Shown in pieces: positions 47,801-58,746 of a stretch of DNA of 64,000 bases. Position 1 is the first letter of the stretch, and every line of letters begins with the position of its first letter. The notes beneath the pieces were generated by a model, which was not told where the DNA came from, did not search any database, and was given only the letters and a program-made list of their open reading frames with translations. The DNA comes from Acanthococcus lagerstroemiae. Taxonomy: Eukaryota > Arthropoda > Insecta > Hemiptera > Eriococcidae. The DNA lies in the NCBI GenBank assembly GCA_031841125.1, contig CM063113.1, positions 61,807,211 through 61,871,210 on the forward strand, read 5' to 3'. The position numbers and the translations under genes are program-made.

Positions 47801-50761
47801 ACCCCAAATTGGCTTTTCTAACCAATACAACAAATTAGGCGAAAATACTGATAATACAGTTAATCCAGGTAATTACACACAAATTAATCGACGACACGGC
47901 TAATTGGCTCTTAACGTAGTTATTCGCTATACGCAAGGACCTTGGTATAAGTGATGCATTTTCGCCGTAATCGAGTGCATCGGTCAGGAGGTTCTGCATA
48001 TGAACCGGTCGTGCCTACAAGCGAGGGAAAACAGAGGGAAGCGAGAGCGATAAGCGCGTAAAATGCGACTTTGTACGGGGTGTATTTATTTGGAGAGAAA
48101 TTTACCCTTACTCTGTGTAGTTTTTACGTGGGAATCTTAATCGGGGGAAGGGGTATACCATTCGGGAAGTTAAGTTCCCCTCACACTCTTGAGATCGAAA
48201 CATCGAATTTTTCCTCGCATTTTTTGCCAAATTAAAAGAAAAAATTTCTGCGTTCCGCTCTCGAACACCCCATCTTGCATGCATTTTTCTAGATTGACCC
48301 TCTACTTTCAAAAATTTATGGGTCCATCTATGCCCCTAATGATTCCTATAAATAGTTATTGGGTGATGGATACGCATAGTTACTAGTATTCTTAAATATG
48401 GGAGTCTTTTGGCTAAAACAGCTTATCGCGTGAAAACAATTTTTTTTATGGGAAGAGAGTATTTCTGCCCAAAAATATGTAACTAGGTTTTTCGTCGTGA
48501 AAAATTATTGAAAAAGTATATTCTTTGAATTCGAAGGAAGTATCACTTTCCCCGTAGCCAGACACCTGTGTAAGAGAGTGAAGTTCTGTTTTACTTTTTT
48601 GTCGAAGTTCATGCAAGAAAGGCTACATAGTCTTACTTGTATTTTTAATAGTTTCTGCTCAAAAATTTATACATTCCTCTCAATGTTTTAATGCGTATAC
48701 GTAGCGAGTGGTAACTTTTAATCACGGCTGTGGAGAGCAGGGTGAATCTCTTTAGCACCCGTTATTAGCTCAAAATTAAGAATGTGTAGTGCCAGAAAGA
48801 AAAACAAAGGAAAAGCGCTTTCTCGAGGAAAAAGTTGATGAAAAATTTGCGATCTGGGGAAGCCTCTTTCCCCGTATCTACGAGCCTGATATTGGTTTCA
48901 AAAAATGCTAATCCCGTATAGATTGAGAACATTTATAATGAAGATCAGGACGGAATACTGAAAAATTCGCGTTATCTAATTTGTGTTCGAAATCAGCTTC
49001 TAAAATGAATTGATCCGAAATCCTGAGATTTAAGCAGGACCGTATAGCTATTTGTTATGGAAGTGGAAGCGGTATTCAAACTGTTCCCTTCATATCTCTC
49101 TTACTCTCTATACTTATAACTCGAAGGAGTTTAGATGCGCCATGTTTCGAATTCTCAAGCCCCATCATGCGAAAACTTGGAACCATTATTTTAGTTGGGA
49201 AATCTCTCGTTGGACCTTGACTAGAATTATTGCTTGTTAAAAATACCGAGAAAACTCCGATTCCTTTCGAATAAAGATACTCGAAGTGCACATTTTCAGT
49301 TACATATTCGCAATTCGTTAATCGTTCGTGTATTCCACTGCTAAGCAACATGTCACAGCCCTTATTTACATACCAGAATTACATCCAGTACTCTGTAATG
49401 TTTTAATTAAAAGGAAAAGAAGACCGATGCGGCGTGGTCCGATGCTTTTCTCGTACTTATCGCTCTGGTTTCTTTCGTTTCCCTTACTTCACTCGGGTTT
49501 CCTTTCCTTTTCTTCATTTCTTCTTCCCCCCCCGTCCCCGCGCACTATGAATTTTCCATTATTTATAATTCTGTTTTGTAATTTTGGTTTAATCGTTTCT
49601 GCCGCTGCCATATATACGACAAGGCCTTTGTGAAAATTCCCTCGCGCATCGGCTAAACTCGCTTAACCACCGTTAATGTCAATTTTCATTTTCATTTATT
49701 CTCGACGACGACGAAGTAGAGTATAAAAAAAGGGAGGGTAAAAAAGAAGGAAAAACTAAAAACGAATAACGAAAAAAAATAAAAAAGAAGAAAAATAGAA
49801 AAAAAAACAGCGACTCTTGAAAAATGAGCAATTTGCTTGCCACCGTACGTATATGTATCGGCAGTCAACACATCGATGGAAATCGTTCCAGTCATACTTC
49901 TTGCAGTTTTCAATACGGCAACATAAATATCGAGTCGCCGGAGCGGAAAATATTGAAATCATAAAATCGTTTAAAAAATATCGTCGTCCCGTTCGATAAA
50001 TCATTTCTTTTCAATAACAGTAACTGGATAGAGCCGGGCGAAAACGGAGGGTGCGCTTGTCAAACACTGGATATAGCTGTCGTATAATATTAATTTTTCA
50101 TTTAGCTTTTCGTTTGTTCTTGTAGATACGACACATTCGATGTAATAAATATACGAGATAATGGCGAGGAATACTTTCGTACCGCCGAAATGAAAAACGG
50201 CTCGATATGACTTGTAGATTGGGTGTAACCGTAGCAATATAAATGTGGCTTAATTTGACACGAGAATTTGAGGGTTGAGCCTCAAGAAAAACTCGAAACA
50301 AATATTGTAGTGAAAACTAAGTGAAATTGAGTTCTAGTGTATTTTATTTCTTCCGATTACAAAACTTATTTGTTGTTAGCATTACGTAATGTATGAATCT
50401 GGCCATTAGCTAACGGAAGAGACTTACGTGTTACGAATAAAAAGTTGGCAAGATCTTGGCTTAAGTATTTAGGATCTTAATCGTGGCTGGCATAGGGAAG
50501 ACTGCATTCTTATTTTGTAGATGTGGAAAAGAAGTGGAGAGTGACAGAGACCGCCAGATGAATGGAGTTACTCGTACAAAGACAACTACCCCAGAAGACC
50601 GTCTTCTGGTTTGACCTGATAGTGCCACAAATTTCTGAACAGCGTTTTCACTGATATATTTCCAGTGATCTAATCTGGTAGGGACCTCCAAATCAGATAG
50701 AGGCTCCCAAAGTTTTCAAAATAATGCGATGTAAATAAGGCACATAGACGTTAAATTTCAA
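41871..50761. other. Long stretch without a supported gene
   Basis: AT-rich DNA with many short open frames. A (GT)n tract lies at 44851-44874. The part 46280-46900 is strongly A-rich on the + strand and looks like a decayed retroelement or other transposon, but no domain could be read. An ATG-less frame runs open at about 47256-47548. An A-rich purine tract fills 49725-49810. The minus-strand frame 43144-42842 (100 codons) and the frame 50691-50461 have protein-like composition but no recognised family. Confidence 0.4.
44851..44874. repeat. (GT)n microsatellite
   Basis: Twelve uninterrupted GT dinucleotides. Confidence 0.95.
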
Positions 50762-51218
50762 TTCAGATACGCGACTTTGAAAGAGCACATGAAAGAAAAT
50801 CCCAGGACGTCCGCGCATCGCGCTGCAAAAGAACCGATTACAAACGCAAAACTGATTTTAAACCCACCGTCAAAGGACACAGTGTTGCACGAATTGAAGC
50901 CGGAAGATTTTTCGTCGCCTTATGATTACAACGATTAATTCTTACAAGAATTCAGCCGAAATTCTTCATTCATTTTTTTTTGGGAATAAAATCATTTCGA
51001 AGGCCAAATAGTCACCCCGGAGCCCGTTTCTATGGAGCCAATTGAAAGACAATGTTTATCGAAACCATTCAACAACAGTGGATGAGTTGAAAAAAGAAAT
51101 CGAGATGCAAATAATGGCCATCGACGGAAACGCTTGTAAGTGCGCATTTGAAAACATGATTCAGGGTTGGATGCATGTCAGGAGATTGGAGGCAGGCAGT
51201 TCCAACATTTTTATATAA
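50762..51218 (+). pseudogene. IS630/Tc1/mariner-type transposase with deleted catalytic core
   Basis: The first block (50762-50938) reads LKEHMKENPRTSAHRAAKEP, then LHELKPEDFSSPYDYND; this resembles the second helix-turn-helix of arthropod mariner-like transposases (ENPRxSTRKxA, then LxPEDxxxRxxF). The second block (51011-51218) reads FLWSQLKDNVYRN, VDELKKEIEMQIMAID and further residues, matching the C-terminal end of the DDE domain (FFLWGYLKxxVY, then ELKxxIxxEIxxI). Both blocks are in the same frame, separated by only 72 bp with two stops. The roughly 150 residues that should lie between, with the catalytic acidic residues, are missing. The frame reads AATAAA at 50984 by chance. This is a dead, internally deleted copy. 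Confidence 0.75.
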
Positions 51219-51729
51219 TGTGTTTTTTTTTCTTGCCAAAAGTACCTGAAAAATTCGAAAGTCGGGTTTTCTTATTTTACTCAACGCAGGATAACTTTTT
51301 AAAAATTCAGAATTCGGCGAAGATGGTCATACAATTTTTTCATCTCCTAGATACGTACAAGTTCTCCATAGTCACAATAGCCCTCCAACCATTAATTATT
51401 TACCTAGGGTTGGGCTGAAAAACTGTAATTTTGACCATTTAACAAAACTTGAAATTTTCCTAGCTTTCAAAGTTTTCTAGCGCCTTCAATACATCATGTT
51501 ATGATGTTTCTATCATCCGAGTCAGTACTACCAGCCTTCATATAGTCAGATTATTTATTTCGTCAATTATCACGTCTCGTATATCGTCTTGAAAATTGTG
51601 TTGGTTTTTTTTTGTAATCTTTATAACGGCATAGCGCCCCTTCAGTTTGCACGTAGGCAACTTTTCGTACTTAACTTATTTTTTCATGAAACGAGTACTA
51701 TGCGTACTACCGGGTTCTTGAAAGAAGTC
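51219..51729. other. Anonymous DNA after the transposase remnant
   Basis: No second terminal repeat of the transposon was identified. The open frame to 51418 has no domain. Confidence 0.4.
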
Positions 51730-52680
51730 TGCATACCTTGTATTATGACATCTTAAAACTTGATCAAAACTCGATCGTACATTGCTGAGACTCATCAAGA
51801 CTTGTTAAGACTATCTAGAGACACGAAGAGTTTTCAAAACCTTGAAACCTTTTAAAATTCCGCTGAGAATCTGGAAGATCATACGACCGCTTTTATAACT
51901 CGTGGCAATACTGTCAGATTTATCGGGATTTTGTAAAACTAGGTATGGCTGTTGAAGTACCTTGAAGTAATGTTTCAATTTTTTAATACTCTTCGAGGAA
52001 TATTTTTCGAAAGTATTGTGAGATCTTACAAGAATTGATAAAACTGTTGAAGGTTTATATCTGGAAACTTAATAAAATTGACAAATATTTCAAGACTCTC
52101 CAAGTCTGTGATATGATTTCTTGAAGGGCTTCGGGACTTATCGATGCTTCTTAACAGTCTTTCAAGTCTCTCTAAGACTCGTTAAGACTGTTATCAAGAT
52201 TCATTAAGGTCCCATTATCAAAACTTTTCAAGATTCTGTTAACACTTGTTATTGAGACTTGGATTTTTCCGTGCTCTTTAAGACTGTGCTTAGGCGATTT
52301 AAGTTTCCTTAAAACCTTTCAAGACGTTGTTGAGCGAAGATCTCGTTTTCACTCGATAAGACCCTTCCAATATATTATCCTGTTCCGATTTTCCCTGACT
52401 TACTGAGGCGGATTAAAACATGCCAGAAAACTAACCTGGTTCTCATAAGACTTATTGAGACCGGTTAAGACTTGTTCGTGAAGACCCCTGTAAACATTAA
52501 TGGAGCCTTACCTCTATTGATCCTCGTCGGGACTGTTAAGACTTCTAAGGTTCAATTAAAATCTACTCCAACCTTCTAAGACTTCTCAAGGCCAAAACTT
52601 TATCAAGAGTCGTTAACTTCAGTTGCCATTATCAGACTCTCTTCTTAAGAATCTCCGACTAGGCTGTTAAACTACTCTCA
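51730..52680. repeat. Degenerate ~10-bp repeat array (locus 3, best preserved)
   Basis: The core unit is GACTCGTTAA. Three consecutive units, GACTCATCAA, GACTTGTTAA and GACTATCTAG, lie at 51789-51818 with an exact 10-bp step, and GACTCGTTAA followed by GACTG occurs at 52176-52190. Variants (AAGACTT, AAGTCTC, GAGACTT, AAGATTC) recur through nearly 1 kb. No coding potential. The same core is found at the other three loci. Confidence 0.8.
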
Positions 52681-55600
52681 TCTGTCCCTTTTTATAGTTG
52701 TGAATAAGGTGAGCTAAAGGTTACCATCGCGGATTTCGCACTTAATTCCATTTTACGAATCAGTTCTTCTGAAAAATATCTAACCTAAATAATTCCTGAG
52801 TTTTTAAACCTTATCTATGCGGGACGGGATATTTTTACGGATATCAATTAACTATTAGAGTTTCCTTACACGTATAATTTCTCTTGTGTTATTCGATGAA
52901 ATACGGTTTCATTTCATTTAAAAATGACGAATCTGTAAATCTGTTTGCTGTCGGCGTATCCGGAATAGGAAAAAAAAAACAAAACAAAAAAAAACAATTT
53001 ACGAAAGACGACCAATGTAGTACCTGAAGCTATATATTCATTTTCGCGATGTTTTCTTCTTTTTTATTTTAATAATGTGACGATGCAGGGTAAGTGTGAT
53101 TGAAAAGGATGGATATAAGATACACGTACAAGGTGTGTGTAGATGGCGAGGAAAGCTTACATCGAATTTATCTAGGTAGAGTAGAGATACTCATCGTTCT
53201 TTCTGCAGTTTGATAAAACGGAAATGTACTATATTTAGAAAATAGAATAAAAAACAAGAAAAAGAACAAAACAAACGCTTCATATAAACCAATATCTATC
53301 CTTATCACGTAGACTTTGGGCGTTATTGATTTTCTCACTAAAACAACAGCGATACTTTTTTTCTTCTTTATTCCTCCTTTCTTCGTAACTGATATCGTAA
53401 ATGTTACTCTTTTTTATGGGTTCTAGTTCATTTATTTTTCGGCTACATAGTACTCCATGTGCTTACGTTTTACCGCGCCGCTTTTCAATTCGTATTCAGA
53501 GTAATCATTATATTATTGAAAATATGGAATCGGGAAAAAAAATACTCGCGATGTTTACCACACGTTCGATGTTTGTCTACGACTGTGAAAAAGTGAAACA
53601 GAACTAAATCATACATTTTCCAGACGGATTATAAGATAAACTGGTGTAATAAACCTCGCCGACTTATTCGCGATTTGAGTCGTGGCTAACTAAACTCTAC
53701 TCGTAACCGATAATATTCTCGCTAAATTTCACTCCAACGGAATGTTTTGAATGGCGCCTATTATATTTATGGCAATGAAAATGGACCAAATATAAACAAA
53801 CCTCGACAGCGATGTCTACCTTCGAATATTTTTATCCTTTGTAGGTACTGGTGAGTCTGTGTGTCGGTTCTGCGAGATTATGCTCTGAACCATGACTTGC
53901 GACTTTCATTCTACGCTCGTATCTGGAATACCTCTGTGAAATATCGAATGGTTTACTAAAAGGTTAGGCGTAGACGTATTTGTCCGACAGTCGCGAGTGA
54001 AACTCGTTTTAGAATTCAAAAAGTCAGTCCCCGTGTTTCGAACTCGATGTATCGTATTCTATTCAAAGTGATGGCTGAAGTTACCTATGTTCTCGAACTT
54101 TACTATACATCCGAGTCCAATTTCAACATAACTAGCTTGTGAAGTATCAAAGAGAACGCCGATTAGCGACATCAAATACTAATATGTAAGATTTAACAAA
54201 AAAGAAAAAGTAGGCTTTGGAGTTTGTTCACAATTTTGTATTATTGAGATCGGATTTTTACGTTGTAACCTGTTTTTTCTTTACATGTAATCGAAGAGAT
54301 TTCACGGTGTTTTTCAATTTCAGGACAAATCATTTTAGTTCTATTTTACATAGAAAACCTAGTGCGGGATCCGCTACCCAAAAGAATCTAATATGCCATT
54401 TTTCAACTGTTTTTTATTAAAATTGGTTGTTAGCGCTAAAAATGTAAGTGAAATACGAGCAAAATTTGGTTGAATAAGCAGCAGAACAGCCGATAACAAA
54501 AGGAAATGCAATAAGACATTTTAAGAACGTAATCTTGACGGACATCTTAATTCAGTTTAAAAAATATGGTACTAGCTTTTATCCTCGAAAAATATATTTT
54601 TGATGTCTCACTAAACAAAAAATTGTAACAAAAACCTGCTGCGCTCAGAGTTTACATTTGAAAATTTATAAAAGCTTAAAGAAACCTATAATAGTGGTTT
54701 CAAAAACCTAATTTAAAATTCTTCAGATTATTGATCTGGATTTTGTGATACTTTTTCTTGGAAATGTGTGCCGGGTGACAAGACACATGGACAGGCAGAC
54801 AAGAGGCATACTAGAAAAAATCGTTCACAAAAATCGCACGGTCTCTCTGTTCCGTTTATTTACCACGACGAGGAAGATAACAGAGGCTATTTAATATGTC
54901 TGTTAGATGTATAAAGAGAGCTAGACAATTATCAGATTATTCTAATGTTTTTACAACGAATATGAAAATAATTCAAGGGTTTGATAGATCGATTTTCAAT
55001 AGATTAGTGTACTTCATTCTAATCCTATTAGCAGCGTAAGCTGTCAAACGCATTCCATTAAAAAACTGGCTCAGTTAGCAACTGATATATAATCAAAATC
55101 ATTGAGAAAATGAAATGATAGATTATCTTAGTGTTGGTAACGAGAAAATAATTGAAATAATCGAAAATTAATGGTTAATGTATTCGATCATGGAAGAAAT
55201 TAAATAAATAAGACATTCAGTGACAAAAAATACCTTCAGGTAAAAAATGAAATTTCTGAAGAGACCTAAAAACCAAATGTAAGGTCGAAATTTCTCAATT
55301 CATTTTTTGATAGAAAAGTGTGCTGTGGGCCTTTCAGAATAGGTACACATGGTAAAATACTATTCGTTGCCTTTTTTTCACGTTCAGAAACGAGAAAGTG
55401 CAGAAAAAGGTGTTAACTAGTCTTACAACTTTTCCATTCTGGTTCATTATTATTATTATTATTTTATAAAATCGGAAATTTAGATTCTTCAAATTGAAAA
55501 ACCTGTATCTTTATGAGTCTTAAAAGTAGAAATCTGTGGGTTGTTTCATTGAATTTGTCATCGTCGAATTCGCTGTAGGAATCTATCAAAAAAAAAGATT

Positions 55601-56366
55601 TTCAAACGTTTTACCTCAAGATAGATTTGTCCGCATAGAGGGGGTCTGATTGTGGTCGAGTGGATAGGTTCACGGACAAGTATATTGTAAATGAAATTCC
55701 CAAAATCCTCGAAGCGGTAGGTGTAATGGCAGCGAAGACAATGGTCTAGCTTTCTCTCCAGTAACAGAGAAAGCCAAACGATTGTCAAATGACGTAACAT
55801 ATTGACAGCTGAAAGGGAATTATCAACCAGGTACAAGGGGGATTACTGAATTTCGACGAAGCTAAACAAAAGTCAACAAAATTTCTGAACCTGAAAGGTC
55901 AGCCGAAGAATGGTGAAACAATACCTGTCTGCTCCGGCTGTAACCTTCATGAAGTATGTATGTCCAGAAAATATCATGCTCGAGACAAATTCTGGAACTC
56001 CATAATTATAGTCACCTACTGTTCGCGTTTCCGGATTTCTTCCAACATGTGTTTGCTTTTCTCGTGTGGAATTTGCTATTTGCTCGTGTTTACAAAAGAT
56101 TCTGAATTATTTGCGGATTTCCATAATTTCAATCTTTCACTTGAAACTGCAAAAAGTTCATTTAAAGTTGATCATCAATTTCAACAATATTATTAGATTC
56201 TTCAGTTCTTTTTTCTAGTTTTTTATTTAATGTTTTGTAACAGTGTCTTCTTGCATTATTCTCGAACCTTAAGCTTTCAGCATAACAGGAAACTAAAAGT
56301 ATTATCAAGTTATTACGAGGAATAAGCGAAGCGAGTTCGAAGCTTTTATGAAGATGTTCCGTTTCC
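52681..56366. other. No supported gene
   Basis: AT-rich DNA. An A/C low-complexity tract lies at 52968-52996 and a (TTA)n tract near 55448-55464. Open frames at 53401-53607 and 55836-55558 show no domain. Confidence 0.5.
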
Positions 56367-56632
56367 ATTAGTGGGCTGATAGGAAGAAAGGGACCTCAGG
56401 ACAAAAAAACAACAACAACATTTTTGTGATAACTGTTTTTGACTAATTTTTGGCCACTCACTCTTTCACCAGGTGTTGTCGAAAAAATTCTAAAAAATTT
56501 TCCCAAACGGCTGTAAGTCTTCAAAGTTGAGTGTCTCCGTAACGTGAAAACGTTATCAATTTTGTTTATCCCCTGTCCTGTAAAATTTACATTTTTGCGC
56601 TGAGGTCCTTTTCTTCCTGTCAGCCCACATTA
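56367..56632. mobile_element. MITE family B, intact copy with ATTA duplication
   Basis: The 258-bp element (56371-56628) starts GTGGGCTGATAGGAAGAAAG and its inverted right end starts GTGGGCTGACAGGAAGAAAA; the TIRs run about 30 bp, through GACCTCAG. ATTA flanks both sides (56367-56370 and 56629-56632). It is non-coding. A reverse-complement, more diverged copy is at 18788-19035. Confidence 0.9.
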
Positions 56633-56839
56633 TGAAATTTGCGTTTTTTTGGAAAGAAGTGCGGGTTTCTGAAAAAATCAGTTGATAACCCTACTTCATA
56701 GCAAAAACGTACCGTCTCGTGCATGGAAATTGGAAACATTAGTGAATTAGCGAAATTGTCCTCATGGGAGAGAAAGAAGAAATTGGAGAATTAGTGAGCA
56801 AATTTGTAAAGAGCACATTTTCTATTTTGTTACCTGTAT

Positions 56840-57240
56840 GAAAATCATCACTAGTTGACAAAATCGGAAAAAGGTTTTTTTTTCTTCCTTTCAGCTTGTT
56901 ACTTGTGAAATTCTTACTACTTGGTACCATCTTATCCTGAGCTGAGGCATTCTAAAACGAAGACCTTTTTCCTTACTAGTTTACTGAGAAAATTACTATT
57001 CTGCAGAAGAATTGAGCCCTTCGGTAGTGAAATCTCAAACGTGAAGACTTATTTTTTTTTCTTACCATCGTTCAATACCAGGGGAAAATTTCCACTAACT
57101 GAATGAACCTGAAAAGCGAATATTTTCTTTCCTCTTTTCTTCCTACATGGCCTAGATAACCCCCACTAGTTGGAAAAATCTGAAAACGAAAACTTTTTTT
57201 TTCGTCTTCCTTTCTTTTTTTATTTATTTCTTTCGAGCTT
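56840..57240. repeat. Degenerate ~80-bp tandem repeat, about 5 copies
   Basis: A module of CACTAGTTG or similar, then AAAATC or AACCTG, an AAA(A/C)G(A/C)GAA word and a long T tract recurs near 56849, 56940, 57020, 57093 and 57168. Copies at 56849 and 57168 are most alike. The T-rich tails and surrounding CTTCC words give the region its strong strand asymmetry. Confidence 0.5.
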
Positions 57241-58581
57241 GTTTATCTAAAACATTAGGTAGCAAATTCAGATCCTCAGCTGAGCTTTCTAGGTAGGAAA
57301 GGGAGAGATTTAAGAATCAGGAAATTTCCGACTGAAGCATTACAATTTGGGTTGACAAACAAAAAGATCGAAAAAAGAAAGAAAATAAGCTCCTCATACA
57401 TCCAAATTTCTTGATTGGGTGTTTGGATTTTCCGATTTTATCGGTTCAAAAAATATAGTTTCTCGTTGAGAAGGCGTAGAGTAGGATATTGTTGACTATC
57501 AACTCTACAGCCGACTAGCTTGACGATCTCCGAATTTATCACTGAAATAATTGAACCAACCTTTTCGAACTATTTTAATAAAAAATTATAAAGGTGTTCT
57601 GAACTCTTTGAAGTGCATTCCAATTCTCGTCCGTTCAGTCCTAACCTCCAACCAGGTAACCGTCGGTTCACTATCGATCCCCCCCCCCCCGATAGTTCAA
57701 AGAGGCATCACGTACTCGAATATTGTTGAATTATATAAAACTGTTTTTTCTGAAATTATGCTGATGTAGTGCAAATAGAAACTATGAACGTGTTTTGTTA
57801 TTGTTCGTATGGTAATAATAAAAATGTGAACGACGTGAATAACCGACGGAGTGTATTGAGTGTATGGCGAAAGAGGAATGATGAAATGAAAACTGAAATA
57901 GACCGAGATACTAATTTTGATAGTTACGAGAAAAAGATTTTTAGACATTTAGATACTACAGAAGGGAAGAGGATATCAAGACCGGAAATTTCTCTGCAGT
58001 ACCACAAATTTGAGCTTACAAGCAAAACGAATGAAAGAAAATCTAATCTTTCCAATTTTCTTGAATTAATCTTCGAATTTGCTGACTTTTCAGTATTATC
58101 ATGAATTTTACGAATGTAGGGTGGAGGGATTTGACTCTTGTAACACGCATGATTGGATAACTTCAGGAAAAGGTACAAACACACCATACTAATAAGCTGT
58201 GATGTACAGGGTGCCTGTGACAGAATCAAAAAGTTTTCTAGTAAATAGAAAAATAGGGGAAAACACGAGTCAGATTAGGAAGGGAAAACCAATGTTGTAA
58301 ACATGTTGGCAACATACGTGTAAATCTACTGTGAGTGTCGCGCATAAATCGTCGAAGAAGACAAGTTCAAGTCGTTCGACTCTCCATAAGACCAACGTTA
58401 TTTTTCCGTTGTTGAGATAATTTATCCCAAGCATAGCGCTATCCTGTTCGATGAATAGCAAAGTACTTATGGAAGTTTTCAAGGATATGCGATTTATCGA
58501 AAAAATGGTCGAGTTTTATGAAAAAGTGAAAACCAAGTTTATTCAACCTGTCATTTTCTGTCAAGTAAGATCAGTTTCAAA
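57241..58581. other. No supported gene
   Basis: A run of ten C occurs at 57681. Frames on both strands at 57697-58229 overlap and have no domain. TGTACAGGGTGCC near 58204 resembles a common insect transposon end but is too short to call. Confidence 0.45.
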
Positions 58582-58746
58582 ATTTTACTTAACCGCGGAC
58601 TGGCTGGGGGAAATAGGGGAATCCCCAGCCAGGCCCACCCAACATATGACTTGTTCCAGGAATGACAAAATACTGGTTGGGGCCCACGGGCCCCAACCAA
58701 TATACCCCATTTACAATTCCCTTACCAGTCCGCGTGTGATTTTACT
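58582..58746. mobile_element. 149-bp multibranched palindromic element, hAT-like 8-bp TSD
   Basis: ATTTTACT occurs at 58582-58589 and again at 58739-58746, an 8-bp target duplication as made by hAT transposases. Between them the ends pair (CGCGGACTGG at 58594-58603 with CCAGTCCGCG at 58725-58734). Two further hairpins lie inside: TGGCTGGGG/CCCCAGCCA (58601-58609 with 58623-58631) and GGTTGGGGCCC/GGGCCCCAACC (58675-58685 with 58688-58698, 2-nt loop). The whole insert is far more GC-rich than its surroundings. The terminal 4 bases do not match well, so the class assignment rests on the TSD. Confidence 0.7.

Noticed and set aside
50936..50990. Stop codon followed by AATAAA, read at first as a terminal exon with a polyadenylation signal
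   Set aside because: The coding blocks on both sides match one transposase in one frame, so the AATAAA lies inside a deleted transposon.
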